This document shows, one piece after another, positions 17,382-26,664 of a stretch of DNA of 64,000 nucleotides. Each line of letters begins with the position of its first letter. The first letter of the stretch is position 1. The position numbers and the translations under genes were made by a program. This stretch comes from Bacillota bacterium. GTDB taxonomy: Bacteria > Bacillota > Bacilli > Paenibacillales > UBA4045. The DNA is taken from positions 124,001 to 188,000 of the forward strand of contig JAEZQY010000067.1 in NCBI GenBank assembly GCA_023441055.1, read 5' to 3'. Under the pieces are notes generated by a model, which worked only from the letters and a program-made list of their open reading frames with translations, was not told the origin of the DNA and did no database searches.

Positions 17382-19571
17382 CTAGGACAATTGACGAAAT
17401 TGACCCGGCGTAACGCCAACCTGCTTCTTGAAGATACGATTGAAGTAACGCTGCTGGTATCCGACCTCCTCCGCGATATCATTAATCCGCTTATCCGTCG
17501 CCCGCAGCAGCTGCTTCGCCTTCCCGATACGCAGCTCCGTTAAGTAATCAATAAAATTCACACCAGTCAATTGCTTGAACAGCTTGCTCAGCGTGTAGGA
17601 GTTCATATGCACGCGATCCGCGCAGCTCTCGAGCGAGATGTCTCTCGTATAATTCTCTTGCATATAGGCGATCGTCTGCTCAATGATTCGCTTAAGCTCG
17701 CCATCCGCCCGCGCATCGCGCTCCAGCATATAGGGGCTGACTACGCGTTCCTTAAGGAACTGCAGCATCTTGTCAGGCTCGCGAATCTGAGACAGCTGAT
17801 CGAATAAATTCACACCGCCGAACAAGCGATGCGTGCTTACACCCGATTGCAGTATCATATGCTGAATACTGCCCAGCAGCTGCAGCATACTCTGCTGTAC
17901 ACGAATCTCTGTCCCATGCCAGGTGAATACCTCCTGCAGGAATTGCGAGATCAGCCCTTCCGCCTCTGATTGCTTGCCGCCCCGCAGCGCCTGCATAATC
18001 TCCATCTCCAGCTCGAATGGATAATTCATCTCATCACTCTCTAACGTAGAGAGCTCAGCCATGTCGAGAATCTGATTGCGATCCTCGAATGTGCGGAAGC
18101 CTGTAGCCCGTTCCACCTCCATGAAGGTCCCCGCGATACGCTTCACGCTTTCCGTCGGCTGACTGATCGTCATCGTCACCCGCAAGCCCAGGATGCGGTT
18201 GATCTTCTGCGTAATCTCCTCTCCAAGCTGCAGCAGAAGCTCCTTCTTGTCTGCAGGTTCATTCGTCATCAGCACGAGGCCGATGGTGAGGTCATGGAAA
18301 TTAATGATACCCATCTGCTCAAAGTGCTCCGTTGCTAATTCCTCTATGATATTCGATGCTGCGAAGGTGAGCAGTCCCTCATTGCCGGGAGGGAATCGCT
18401 CCGAGCGCGCGCCGTATCCAGTCAATTGAAAGCGCAGCACGTAGTAGAGACGATCCGCTGTCTCCCACCCGTAGCTCTGCATTCGTCGACGCAGGTCCTC
18501 CTCCGAGTAGGAATGCAGATGACCCTGGAGCAGCTGAAGCAGGAAGCTGGTGCGAAGCCCCGGCATCTGGTCGTCGAGCCGACGCAGCAAGCGTTCAACT
18601 GGCGAATACATGCCGATGGACGCCAACCAAGACAACAAGAGCGCCAGCAGCAGCGCTGCTGTGCTGACTACTAGAATAATCTTGGATAGTACAGCAACTG
18701 GAGAGGTGATGACAGACATCGGCACCGCGGACACATACGTCCATTCGGTCTCAATACGCTGCAGCTTGCCGAATGTCACTGAGTACTTCATACCCTCCCA
18801 GTCCCACAGGAAGCTGCCAGAACGCTCTTCGAATCTATCGGCAATCACCGTTCTGAGCGCCGTCGTCTGCTCAGCATCCTTGCTATCAGCAAACAGGACC
18901 TCCTGATCCGCGCGCATCAGGAAGGTCAGCCCCTTATTATAAGGGGTCATCGTCCTAAGCAGATTGACCAGCTTATCTCGATTCATCGTGACGGTCAGAT
19001 AGCCGAATGGGTCTGTACTGTCACCAGGAATCTTATGCACCAGCCGCATCGGGTCCTCCTGCCAATAGACGCTCCGCTTATCAGCAAGCGGCTGCCTGTA
19101 GCGTTCAATCTCGTCATCATTCGACAGCTTGAAGTAGCCCGTTCGGAAGATGACAGGCTCCGCTCGATCTACGTACAACTCGACATCCTGAATAAGGGGG
19201 TGCGATCCCTGCATCACAATCAGCGATGTACTAATATCTCTCGTATCCTTGAAGTAATAGACGAAATCCAGATCCTTCATCATGTAACCAAAGCGTGGGC
19301 TGAATGCCCAATGGGACAGATTCATCTCCAGGTAGGAGAGCTGATCATCGATGTTCCTGACGCGCTCCTCCATCTGATTCCGGTGGAGATCGCTAAGATC
19401 TTGCTCTACTCGATCCACCCCGAATAGATATATGCATACGCCTGTGATGAATCCGGGTATACTCGCTGCAAGCAGCAGCCAGATCAGACTCTTGCGGTAG
19501 AATGCGCCCTGCTTCCTAATGCCATGAGTCAGCCCCTTACGCAGGCTTGCGCGCCAATGATTTACATTCAT
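17382..19571 (-). CDS. Membrane-bound AraC-family transcriptional regulator
   Basis: The 729-aa protein combines a membrane sensor and a DNA-binding domain in one chain. A helix near residues 28-50 and another near 295-318 flank an extracellular sensor region of about 245 residues. A cytoplasmic linker follows, and the C-terminal 100 residues form an AraC double helix-turn-helix (DISLESCADRVHMNSYTLSKLF and NDIAEEVGYQQRYFNRIFKKQ). It carries no kinase domain, so sensing and transcription control are fused. It should control the importer operon directly downstream and perhaps its own promoter. AAGGGGGAT precedes the ATG. Confidence 0.88.
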   Translation of the reverse strand: MNVNHWRASLRKGLTHGIRKQGAFYRKSLIWLLLAASIPGFITGVCIYLFGVDRVEQDLSDLHRNQMEERVRNIDDQLSYLEMNLSHWAFSPRFGYMMKDLDFVYYFKDTRDISTSLIVMQGSHPLIQDVELYVDRAEPVIFRTGYFKLSNDDEIERYRQPLADKRSVYWQEDPMRLVHKIPGDSTDPFGYLTVTMNRDKLVNLLRTMTPYNKGLTFLMRADQEVLFADSKDAEQTTALRTVIADRFEERSGSFLWDWEGMKYSVTFGKLQRIETEWTYVSAVPMSVITSPVAVLSKIILVVSTAALLLALLLSWLASIGMYSPVERLLRRLDDQMPGLRTSFLLQLLQGHLHSYSEEDLRRRMQSYGWETADRLYYVLRFQLTGYGARSERFPPGNEGLLTFAASNIIEELATEHFEQMGIINFHDLTIGLVLMTNEPADKKELLLQLGEEITQKINRILGLRVTMTISQPTESVKRIAGTFMEVERATGFRTFEDRNQILDMAELSTLESDEMNYPFELEMEIMQALRGGKQSEAEGLISQFLQEVFTWHGTEIRVQQSMLQLLGSIQHMILQSGVSTHRLFGGVNLFDQLSQIREPDKMLQFLKERVVSPYMLERDARADGELKRIIEQTIAYMQENYTRDISLESCADRVHMNSYTLSKLFKQLTGVNFIDYLTELRIGKAKQLLRATDKRINDIAEEVGYQQRYFNRIFKKQVGVTPGQFRQLS

Positions 19572-19589
19572 GCTCTATCCCCCTTGCAG

Positions 19590-19603
19590 TTGAAGCGCTT
19601 TCA
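19590..19603. promoter_or_regulatory. Possible catabolite-responsive element (cre)
   Basis: TTGAAGCGCTTTCA matches 12 of 14 positions of the CcpA consensus TGWNANCGNTNWCA; the two mismatches are at positions 2 and 3. It lies between the promoter at 19636-19665 and the start codon of the AraC gene, where CcpA would block elongation. Confidence 0.35.
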
Positions 19604-19635
19604 AGTCAGAATCAGTTACGATCTGTATCTATACT

Positions 19636-19665
19636 AGTATAAAAGAAGATCACCCGCCATGACAA
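19636..19665 (-). promoter_or_regulatory. Sigma-A promoter of the membrane AraC gene
   Basis: On the minus strand TTGTCA, an 18-nt spacer and TATACT. Two 12-bp direct repeats lie immediately upstream at 19669-19701. Confidence 0.55.
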
Positions 19666-19668
19666 ACA

Positions 19669-19701
19669 AAAAATCAGTGGCGGATGATGAAAAATCAGTG
19701 G
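19669..19701 (-). promoter_or_regulatory. Two 12-bp direct repeats at 21-bp spacing upstream of the AraC promoter
   Basis: AAAAATCAGTGG occurs at 19669-19680 and 19690-19701 (minus strand CCACTGATTTTT). The 21-bp repeat distance is two helical turns, the usual arrangement of AraC-family half-sites, and the pair sits directly upstream of the -35 box. Confidence 0.45.
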
Positions 19702-19795
19702 TCAAACCATAGCGTTGTACACTTTTTTGCAGCCGCCGGATGCCGATTCCATCAGGTTTCGGCATCCGGATAGCACATTCTTGCATGACCTGCAT

Positions 19796-20278
19796 TTATT
19801 TGCGAACACGTCTGCCAAAGCGCCGCTGGATCTTCCCCCACACTCCTCCGCCGAGCGTGCGATCCGCGGATTGAATAACCCGCTGCACCATCTCCAGTAC
19901 ATCGCCTTCACCTGCCCAATGCTTGCGCAGGATTGCCGGATCGCTCCGATTCACGATACTATTAAGCACCAATGCTGCAACACCGATATCGTCCAGATAG
20001 CCAACCGGACCAGTCAGCAGCTCTGGCAGGAAGTCAGCTGGCGCGATGAAGTAGGCGATCGCCGCGGTAAGCTTGGCCTTCTCCCGCAGCGGCGTACGGC
20101 TGTCCAGCGTCATTCTGAATAGCAGATGGAAGAAATCCGGCCCGAGCATCAACCATTCTGCAAACTTATGTTGCTTCCCCTCATCCGAAGTCAGCCATAC
20201 ACGCATACGTTCACGCAGGTTATGATAGAAGTCTTCATTCTTGCCTGTGTTCTGACTGTCATTCGTTAGTTCCGCCAT
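19796..20278 (-). CDS. YkvA-like DUF1232 protein
   Basis: The 160-aa protein contains the DUF1232 signature (KLTAAIAYFIAPADFLPELL, GPVGYLDDIGVAALVL) in its middle, which is predicted to be a short membrane-associated helical region. The function of this widespread family is unknown. It lies 28 bp after the GH95 gene on the same strand, with GGAG 9 nt before the ATG, and is probably co-transcribed with it. An 11-bp inverted repeat downstream (19736-19769) may stop transcription. Confidence 0.75.
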   Translation of the reverse strand: MAELTNDSQNTGKNEDFYHNLRERMRVWLTSDEGKQHKFAEWLMLGPDFFHLLFRMTLDSRTPLREKAKLTAAIAYFIAPADFLPELLTGPVGYLDDIGVAALVLNSIVNRSDPAILRKHWAGEGDVLEMVQRVIQSADRTLGGGVWGKIQRRFGRRVRK

Positions 20279-20306
20279 TATTGCTCACTCCGTTCCATCT
20301 TCTATT

Positions 20307-22721
20307 CTATGCTGATGTGATCTGATACATCCCGCCGCGCACCACCGAGAATGTGGTGTCATATAGACCCGTGTGTTCGGAGTAGTGCGTTTCGTAAGGA
20401 AGGCTTGCAGCGCCTATTCCTCTTCGCAAGTTGATCGGATGATTCGTCCGCACCTGACAGATGCCGTCCTGCAATGCCTTCAGAACCGCGTTGTCGAGCT
20501 TCCCGTTATTCCACGCCATGTCCACCTCGAACCCGCCGCGAGCTCGAAGTCCTCGAATATACCCGTCCGCCCACTGACGCGGCAATGCAGGCAGCAGCCT
20601 CAGCGAGAATTTCCTGCCCTCCGTCGGATCAGCTGTCGTATGGCTCCCCAGCAGCATCTCGGCGATTCCCGCTGTTCCGCCGAAGTTACCATCGATCTGG
20701 AATGGCGGATGCGCATCGAACAGATTCGGATAAGAGGACTTGCTCAGCAAGGTCGTGACGTACTTATAGGCCTGCTCTGCATCCTCCAACCTTGCCCATA
20801 CATTGATAATCCAAGCACAGCTCCAGCCTGTATGACCGCCGCCATAACTCAATCTTCGCTGGAGTGATGTCCTCACAGCTTCTGCCAGCTCCGGATCTCG
20901 GTGAAGATCAATCTCATCTCCGGGATATAGACCGTACAGATGCGAGACATGCCGGTGCCCCGGCTCATGCTCCTCGAAATCGCGATACCATTCCTGCAGC
21001 TGTCCGTGCCGTCCAATCTGATAAGGCAGCAGTCTCGCTCGCGCCTGCTCCCATTGCGCGCGGAGGTCCGTATCGACTCCGAGGAGACGGCTTGCTTCCG
21101 CGCAGATCGCCAATAGCTCGCGCAGCAGCGCCATATCCATCGTAGAGCCCATACTCACAGCGCACGGCTGCCCATTGTCATCTAAGAACAGATTCTCGGG
21201 GGATGTAGACGGCGAGGTCACCAGATTGCCACGCCCATCCTCCACCAGCCAGTCCAGGCCGAACAGAGCCGCTCCTCGCAGGATAGGATAAGCCTTATCG
21301 CGCAAGAATTTCAAATCTCCGCTATAGAGGTATCGCTCCCACAGCTGCCTGCTCAGCCAGATCCCGCCCAGCGGCCAGAATGCCCAGCTTGCTGAACCAG
21401 TCACCGGCGTCGACATTCGCCATAGGTCCACATTATGGTGCGCGGTCCAGCCCCGGCTGCCATAATGGGCCTGCGCAGTGCGCTGACCGGTGATCGCGAG
21501 CTCTTCGAGCATATCGAACAAGGGTTCATGACACTCCGCGAGATTACACACCTCAGCCAGCCAATAGTTCATCTCCGTATTGATATTCACCGTATAGTTA
21601 CTTCTCCATGGCGGATGAATTTCCTTATTCCATATGCCCTGCAGATTAGCCGCCTGCGTACCCGGGCGCGAGCAACTGATCAACAGATATCGTCCATATT
21701 GAAAATAAAGCGCAGCCAGCGCGGCGTCGTCCTCGCCTGCCTGAACACGTTGTAACCGCTCATCCGTAGGCAATGAAGCTGTATCCGACTCCCCTAAGCG
21801 GATTGCCATTCGCGCGAATAAGGTCCGATAATCGACCATATGCCGCTCCCTAAGCCGCTCATATGACAACGCACCGGCGGCTGCAAGATGAGCTGCAGCG
21901 AGAGCTGACTGATTCTTGCCTTGCAGCTGCGGATGCTTATCGAATCCATTAAAGCTGGTCGCGGCGCTTAGGTAGAAGACGACGCGGTCAGCCCCTTCGA
22001 TATGAATCGCGCCTTGCTGGCTGACCGCGTATATACCGCCCGTTACAACAGCGCGCAGCTGCACCTCGAAGGCTACACCGGCTCCCTCCTCATAGGTAAA
22101 TGTATCGAAGGTAGACGGATTAGGGGGGGAGGGATGGGTCGGACCATTCCCACTCATTGCGACTGTATCAGGAGCACCCGTACCAGACAGCACATATGGA
22201 TGCGGACTCGTTAATGATGCTGTCAAACTTATACTGCCCGGCTGATCGGCGCTTAAGATGATAGCTAGGACCTGATCCACAGCGGATACGAAGGCCTCTC
22301 GATAATAGGAGATTCCGCCCTTGCTATAGCGGACACGCGTGACGGCATGCTCGAGACTGAGCTCTCGCTCGTAGTGCTCTAGCTCGCCCGTGTGCAGCAT
22401 CGTCAGCTTCAGATCGCCCAGCGGCTGGTACGATTCCGTATCAGATCCTTGCATATGAGCTTCGATCAATCGCTGAGCATCCGCATACTTCTCGTTGCGA
22501 ATCAGGTCACGCGCCTCGTTCAGATAACGGAGCGCCTCTGGATTAACCGTGTCGCGCGGTTGATACGACCATAATGTATCTTCATTCAATTGGATCAGCT
22601 CTTCATCAGGATGCCCGAACACCATTGCGCCAATGCGTCCATTCCCAAGTGGCAGAGCTTCTGTCCATTCCTTGGCTTCCTTCCTGTACCATAAGCGAAT
22701 ATTGCGATTCTCTCCAGCCAT
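20307..22721 (-). CDS. Glycoside hydrolase family 95 (alpha-L-fucosidase type)
   Basis: The 804-aa protein matches GH95 throughout: the N-terminal beta-domain begins [27 protein letters not shown], the catalytic (alpha/alpha)6 barrel contains [16 protein letters not shown] and [12 protein letters not shown] [12 protein letters not shown], and the C-terminal part has [15 protein letters not shown]. The family removes alpha-L-fucose (or alpha-L-galactose) from plant and animal glycans by an inverting mechanism. No signal peptide is visible, so it likely acts on imported oligosaccharides. The ATG at 22721 has AAAGGA at good distance, while the ATG 12 nt earlier abuts that site. It is on the same strand as the importer at 13.7-17.2 kb. 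Confidence 0.9.
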   Translation of the reverse strand: MAGENRNIRLWYRKEAKEWTEALPLGNGRIGAMVFGHPDEELIQLNEDTLWSYQPRDTVNPEALRYLNEARDLIRNEKYADAQRLIEAHMQGSDTESYQPLGDLKLTMLHTGELEHYERELSLEHAVTRVRYSKGGISYYREAFVSAVDQVLAIILSADQPGSISLTASLTSPHPYVLSGTGAPDTVAMSGNGPTHPSPPNPSTFDTFTYEEGAGVAFEVQLRAVVTGGIYAVSQQGAIHIEGADRVVFYLSAATSFNGFDKHPQLQGKNQSALAAAHLAAAGALSYERLRERHMVDYRTLFARMAIRLGESDTASLPTDERLQRVQAGEDDAALAALYFQYGRYLLISCSRPGTQAANLQGIWNKEIHPPWRSNYTVNINTEMNYWLAEVCNLAECHEPLFDMLEELAITGQRTAQAHYGSRGWTAHHNVDLWRMSTPVTGSASWAFWPLGGIWLSRQLWERYLYSGDLKFLRDKAYPILRGAALFGLDWLVEDGRGNLVTSPSTSPENLFLDDNGQPCAVSMGSTMDMALLRELLAICAEASRLLGVDTDLRAQWEQARARLLPYQIGRHGQLQEWYRDFEEHEPGHRHVSHLYGLYPGDEIDLHRDPELAEAVRTSLQRRLSYGGGHTGWSCAWIINVWARLEDAEQAYKYVTTLLSKSSYPNLFDAHPPFQIDGNFGGTAGIAEMLLGSHTTADPTEGRKFSLRLLPALPRQWADGYIRGLRARGGFEVDMAWNNGKLDNAVLKALQDGICQVRTNHPINLRRGIGAASLPYETHYSEHTGLYDTTFSVVRGGMYQITSA

Positions 22722-22753
22722 CCCAACATCCATCCTTTCCCATATCTAAGCGT

Positions 22754-22774
22754 CATTATTATAGCACAATAATG
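22754..22774 (-). promoter_or_regulatory. Operator-like inverted repeat over the GH95 -10 box
   Basis: CATTATT and AATAATG form perfect 7-bp arms with a 7-nt centre. On the minus strand the extended -10 element TGCTATAAT (TATAAT at 22758-22763) lies inside it, so a bound protein would block the promoter. The -35 region is weak. Confidence 0.45.
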
Positions 22775-22875
22775 AAGTAGAGTTACCGATAACTTTAACT
22801 AGAAATGACTTTGCCTGCTGTCAAGAAGTACAAATTGGCAAGCCGCATCAATTGCGGGGTGGTAATTTATGTGGG

Positions 22876-22905
22876 TTGAGGGAATTTTGAATAAATCGCT
22901 ATAAT
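22876..22905 (+). promoter_or_regulatory. Putative promoter of sleB
   Basis: A perfect TATAAT at 22900-22905 is preceded by TTGAGG after an 18-nt spacer. sleB is sigma-G controlled in B. subtilis; a TGAATA at 22888 fits a sigma-G -35 box but no matching -10 box follows, so the sigma factor is uncertain. Confidence 0.35.
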
Positions 22906-22939
22906 GAGGGGCGAAATCTAATACGAGGAGAGATTGAAC

Positions 22940-23590
22940 ATGAAACGTACAGCATTGCACTTGCTCGCACTCTTGGCCATTGTGACCATCAGCCATGCAG
23001 CTGTGATGCCGACACCTGTAAGCGCGGCGCCAATTCTGAAGCCGGGCAGCGCGAGCGGTGACGTATGGGACCTTCAATTCCGCCTGAAGCTGCTGGGCTT
23101 TTATAATATGAAGATGGACGGGGTTTACGGTACTGGAACAGTCAATGCGGTTAAGAATTTCCAGCGACATTATGGATTATCGCCCGATGGTATAGCGGGT
23201 TCTGCAACATGGAGAGCAGCCAAGACCTATTCGCTGAATAAGGCTGAGCTTGATATAATGGCTAGGGTCATCTACAGCGAAGCGCGTGGAGAACCGTATA
23301 TCGGTCAAGTTGCGGTAGGTGCCGTAGTGATGAATCGGATTGCATCCAGCCAGTTCCCGGATACGATCCGTGATGTTGTATTCCAGCCTGGCGCCTTCAC
23401 CGCAATCGATGATGGCCAGTACTGGCTGACTCCGAATGCTTCCGCTTACCGCGCAGCAGAGGAAGCTGTCCGAGGCTGGGACCCAACCGGGGGATCGCTC
23501 TATTACTTCAATCCGGTGACAGCCACCAGCAAGTGGATCTGGACTTTGAATCAGAATGTCAGGATCGGTAATCATATATTCGCAGGATAA
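22940..23590 (+). CDS. sleB: Spore cortex-lytic enzyme SleB-type cell wall hydrolase
   Basis: The 216-aa protein has a signal peptide (about residues 1-31, ending near SAA), a peptidoglycan-binding domain (residues 36-90, GSASGDVWDLQFRLKLLGFY...GIAGSATW) and a C-terminal Hydrolase_2/SleB domain with the catalytic-type motif ARVIYSEARGEP and VVMNRI. SleB-type enzymes are lytic transglycosylases that degrade cortex peptidoglycan at germination. GAGGAG precedes the ATG at 22940; a TTG 6 nt earlier is also in frame. It stands alone, convergent with the mrp operon. It could equally be a vegetative paralogue, since Paenibacillus carries several. Confidence 0.85.
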   Translation: MKRTALHLLALLAIVTISHAAVMPTPVSAAPILKPGSASGDVWDLQFRLKLLGFYNMKMDGVYGTGTVNAVKNFQRHYGLSPDGIAGSATWRAAKTYSLNKAELDIMARVIYSEARGEPYIGQVAVGAVVMNRIASSQFPDTIRDVVFQPGAFTAIDDGQYWLTPNASAYRAAEEAVRGWDPTGGSLYYFNPVTATSKWIWTLNQNVRIGNHIFAG

Positions 23591-23597
23591 TGCAAGT

Positions 23598-23631
23598 GAG
23601 GAGCTGGATACAGTATGTGTATCAGCTCCTC
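23598..23631. terminator. Bidirectional terminator between sleB and mrpG
   Basis: A 13-bp stem (GAGGAGCTG-ATAC with one bulged G, 23598-23611, paired with 23619-23631) lies between the two convergent genes and is followed by TCTTTATT on the plus strand. Confidence 0.65.
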
Positions 23632-23634
23632 TCT

Positions 23635-24084
23635 TTATTGGCTTTGATCAGGCGTGGGCGTGTTAACAGCTTGCTCTTGCATCTGCGCCTGCTGTTGCTC
23701 TTGTTGCTTCTGCTGTTGTTCCTGCTCCTTCTTCAGCTTGTCCAGATCCTCTTGCAGAGCGTCCTCTACACTTATCTCTGCAAGTGGAACACCGGATCGA
23801 TGCGCAGAACGGATGATCAGATGCCCGGCAACCGGCGCGGTCAGATAGACGAATACAATACCCAGCAATATGCGAATACTGACATGATGATGGACCAAGA
23901 GAAAGTAGACGAATGCGCCCAGCAGTATGAACAAGACACCGAGTGTCGCGCTCTTGGTGGTAGCGTGCGCCCGTGTATACGCATCAGGCAAGCGGATAAC
24001 ACCGAGCGAGCTGAACAAGGTAATCACAACACCCACCAGAATTAGCACACTGACAATGCCTTCAATCACGGCGTTTGCGTTCAA
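23635..24084 (-). CDS. mrpG: Mrp Na+/H+ antiporter subunit G
   Basis: The 149-aa protein has three membrane helices in its first 95 residues and the MrpG signature GVIRLPDAYTRAHATTKSATLG. MrpG is one of seven subunits of the Mrp complex, which exchanges Na+ for H+. The C-terminal 45 residues are a hydrophilic coiled-coil-like tail rich in Gln and Glu (KKEQEQQQKQQEQQQ), which makes the protein longer than the usual 110-125 residues. Translation starts at TTG 24084, with AGAGGTG 6 nt upstream, and overlaps mrpF by 23 bp. Confidence 0.9.
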   Translation of the reverse strand: MNANAVIEGIVSVLILVGVVITLFSSLGVIRLPDAYTRAHATTKSATLGVLFILLGAFVYFLLVHHHVSIRILLGIVFVYLTAPVAGHLIIRSAHRSGVPLAEISVEDALQEDLDKLKKEQEQQQKQQEQQQAQMQEQAVNTPTPDQSQ

Positions 24085-24349
24085 TCACGACACCTCTTTC
24101 TATAAATCTGCACAGCGCGATTGTGCTCATGAAAGCCAGTATGCCAATCAGTAGAATAATGACCAGATACGCGATCGAATCAAGCAATATAGATAGAATC
24201 GCGACCATCGAGATGATCGTGTAGCTAATCGAATCGATTAGCAGAACCCTATCCGAGAGTGAGGAGGAGCGATTGAAAATACGAACCAACGCGATGACAA
24301 TCGAGATGACAAGCAGGAACAACGCGATTAGCAGGACAGATTTGAACAT
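24062..24349 (-). CDS. mrpF: Mrp Na+/H+ antiporter subunit F
   Basis: This 95-aa protein has three hydrophobic helices and the MrpF pattern with a conserved Asp in the second helix region (SDRVLLIDSISYTIISMVAIL). Its ATG overlaps the mrpE stop as TGATG. It is a small membrane subunit of the antiporter. Confidence 0.9.
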   Translation of the reverse strand: MFKSVLLIALFLLVISIVIALVRIFNRSSSLSDRVLLIDSISYTIISMVAILSILLDSIAYLVIILLIGILAFMSTIALCRFIERGVVIERKRRD

Positions 24350-24825
24350 CAGTTGGTCACCTCCAGAATCACCTTCTCGAATTTACGCATCGTCTTCACA
24401 ATACTCGTATTGAATTCCGACGCATCCATCGCATGAATGTACAGGATTCCATCATCAGGCGCAACCTCCATCACAACCGAGCCAGGTGTCAGGGTGATGA
24501 GCATGCTTAGCAGGGTAATTTCCCAATCATTCTTCAGAATCGTCTTCACCCGGAAGATACCAGGCTCAATATCCAGCTTCGGCCTCGATACTTGACGGAT
24601 CACCGTGACGGTCGAGAGCCATAGCTCTATATTAAATCTGATGAACAGCTTCACGATCGCCCAGCACGTCTTCCCGTAGAATGGAGTCGGGAAGAATCGG
24701 CGCATGGTATAGATGAGTCCTAATCCAATGATAAAGCCGATTATGAAGGTCAGTGGATTCCAACTGTCATGCAGCAGCATCCAGACCAGCCCGATCAACA
24801 GGTTCAGTAATATTTGTAAAGTCAT
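24349..24825 (-). CDS. mrpE: Mrp Na+/H+ antiporter subunit E
   Basis: The 158-aa protein has two or three N-terminal membrane helices (residues 1-42) and a cytoplasmic domain with the MrpE-conserved LTLTPGSVVMEV segment (here LITLTPGSVVMEVAPDDGILYIHAMD). It is needed for stability or assembly of the complex in Bacillus. GGAGGGAG precedes the ATG. Confidence 0.9.
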   Translation of the reverse strand: MTLQILLNLLIGLVWMLLHDSWNPLTFIIGFIIGLGLIYTMRRFFPTPFYGKTCWAIVKLFIRFNIELWLSTVTVIRQVSRPKLDIEPGIFRVKTILKNDWEITLLSMLITLTPGSVVMEVAPDDGILYIHAMDASEFNTSIVKTMRKFEKVILEVTN

Positions 24826-24847
24826 GCTCGAATCACTCCCTCCGAAT

Positions 24848-26329
24848 TCACTTCACATTCAGCACAGCATCGATATAGACGCCTGGATTCAGCATCGTAT
24901 GAACCGCCACCTCGATATAGTCGAGTGCCCACTCTGCGCCAAGTCCCAGTCCAACGATTAACAGCGACAGGATCACGCCGGGGACTAGCGCGCTCTTGCC
25001 AGTAGCATGCTCCTCGCCCTCACTCAGCAACGTCTCGCCCCAGAAGCTCTGCACGAAAACCTTTAGTACGGAATAGAGAACAAGCAGACTGGACAGTAAA
25101 CCGATGATCGCCATCAAATAGTACCCACGCTCAACACCGCCCTGCAGGATCATCACCTTGCCGACGAAGCCGCTTAGCGGCGGTACCCCAGCCAGCGCCA
25201 GCGCCGATAGCAGGAATAGCCAGCCAAGCCATGGACGATACTTAATCAAGCCGTTAATGTCCGCGAGTTGATCCGTGCCCGCGATGCGGATAATCGCCCC
25301 GCCTAGAATGAAGATTAACGCCTTGGCTAGCATATCATGAACCAGATAATACATCGCGCCGCTTAGACTGGCCGCGCTGGCCACTCCGACACCGAACAGA
25401 ATAAAGCCTACGGATACGATGACATTATAAGCTAATATCTTGCGAATCCCAGAGTAACCGATAGCGCCGAATGCACCGAGTATCATCGTCAGGGCCCCCA
25501 TCACCATCATCAGTGTATGGGTAACCTGCGGCTGATGATAGAAGATGAGCGTGAACATCCGCATAATCGCATAGATGCCTACCTTGGTCAGCAGCGCTGC
25601 GAAGATCGCGGATATGGCTACAGGAGGCGCGCTGTATGAGCCAGGCAGCCAGAAGAACAGGAACAATCCGGCCTTCACCGAGAATACAATCAGGAACAGC
25701 AGACTGACAGTTGTCATCAGCCCGTCCTGCCCCGCGGCAGCGACGCGTTCAGACAGATGCGCCATGTTCAAGGTTCCTACGATCGAGTAGAGATAAGCGA
25801 TCGCCACAACGAACAACGTGGAAGACACAATGTTTATCAGTACATACTTAATCGATTCCCGTAGCTGCGCCTTCTTGCCGCCCAAGTTCAACAAGACGTA
25901 TGACGAGATCAGCATAACCTCGAAGAAGACGAATAAATTAAAGATATCACCTGTCAGGAACGAACCATTCACTCCACAGATCAACACAAGAATCATCGGA
26001 TACACATAATGCCGCTCATGAGCATGACCAATGGACCTATAGGTGAATATCAGGCCCACAAGACTAATGACCAGTGTCGTGAATACGAGGATGGCCGCCA
26101 TCATATCAGCTGCCAGCGTAATGCCGAAGGGCGCATCCCAGCCGCCGACATTCAGCGTCTGGATGCCGCTGTCCTTGACTCTCGTAATCAGGGCTCCTGC
26201 AAGTACCAATGTGATCGATACACTGACGAAGCTGATGGCCCGCTGTGTGAGCGGATAGCGCCGTAAGAAAATCAGGAGCATGCCGGTTAGCAGCGGCAGG
26301 ATGATCGGATATACAATTAAATTAGTCAT
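24848..26329 (-). CDS. mrpD: Mrp Na+/H+ antiporter subunit D
   Basis: The 493-aa protein has about 14 membrane helices and the proton-antiporter module shared with complex I NuoM/NuoN (GVNGSFLTGDIFNLFVFFEVMLISSYVLL, KAGLFLFFWLPGSYSAPP). It is one of the two large ion-translocating subunits. The gene overlaps mrpC by 4 bp (ATGA). Confidence 0.93.
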   Translation of the reverse strand: MTNLIVYPIILPLLTGMLLIFLRRYPLTQRAISFVSVSITLVLAGALITRVKDSGIQTLNVGGWDAPFGITLAADMMAAILVFTTLVISLVGLIFTYRSIGHAHERHYVYPMILVLICGVNGSFLTGDIFNLFVFFEVMLISSYVLLNLGGKKAQLRESIKYVLINIVSSTLFVVAIAYLYSIVGTLNMAHLSERVAAAGQDGLMTTVSLLFLIVFSVKAGLFLFFWLPGSYSAPPVAISAIFAALLTKVGIYAIMRMFTLIFYHQPQVTHTLMMVMGALTMILGAFGAIGYSGIRKILAYNVIVSVGFILFGVGVASAASLSGAMYYLVHDMLAKALIFILGGAIIRIAGTDQLADINGLIKYRPWLGWLFLLSALALAGVPPLSGFVGKVMILQGGVERGYYLMAIIGLLSSLLVLYSVLKVFVQSFWGETLLSEGEEHATGKSALVPGVILSLLIVGLGLGAEWALDYIEVAVHTMLNPGVYIDAVLNVK

Positions 26330-26664
26330 GATGATTTCCTTTCAGGCAACGCATCTTCAAACCCATACTCCACATACGTTCGATAGCCAAGCACGAGCAT
26401 ATAGGCCGTCAGCGCGAAGCTGATGACGATCGAGGTAAGAATGAGCGCTTGCGGAACAGGGTCCGTGAAGCTCTCCGCTCCATCTCCTAGAATTGGCGCG
26501 GCTCCCTGCTTCAGGCCGCTGATCGCCATGAGCATAAGATGCGCGCCATGCGTGAATAAGCCGAGTCCTAATATGATTCTAAGCAGATTCTTAGAGAGGA
26601 TGAGGTAAGTGCCAATTGTGAATAGAATGCCTGCGATTAGAATTGTGAACGTCTCCATAGTCAT
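26326..26664 (-). CDS. mrpC: Mrp Na+/H+ antiporter subunit C
   Basis: The 112-aa protein has three helices and is the NuoK-like subunit (GLFTHGAHLMLMAISG, DPVPQALILTSIVISFALTAYML). It overlaps both neighbours by 4 bp. Confidence 0.93.
   Translation of the reverse strand: MTMETFTILIAGILFTIGTYLILSKNLLRIILGLGLFTHGAHLMLMAISGLKQGAAPILGDGAESFTDPVPQALILTSIVISFALTAYMLVLGYRTYVEYGFEDALPERKSS

Noticed and set aside
19736..19769. Hairpin with 11-bp stem after the YkvA-like gene
   Set aside because: No T-tract follows on either strand, so it is not listed as an intrinsic terminator.
22888..22917. Sigma-G promoter for sleB
   Set aside because: TGAATA fits the -35 box, but no CATACTA-like -10 box occurs at the right distance.
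23590..24045. Plus-strand open frame rich in Leu, and a Cys-rich one beside it
   Set aside because: They are the reverse complement of the Gln/Glu-rich tail and body of mrpG.
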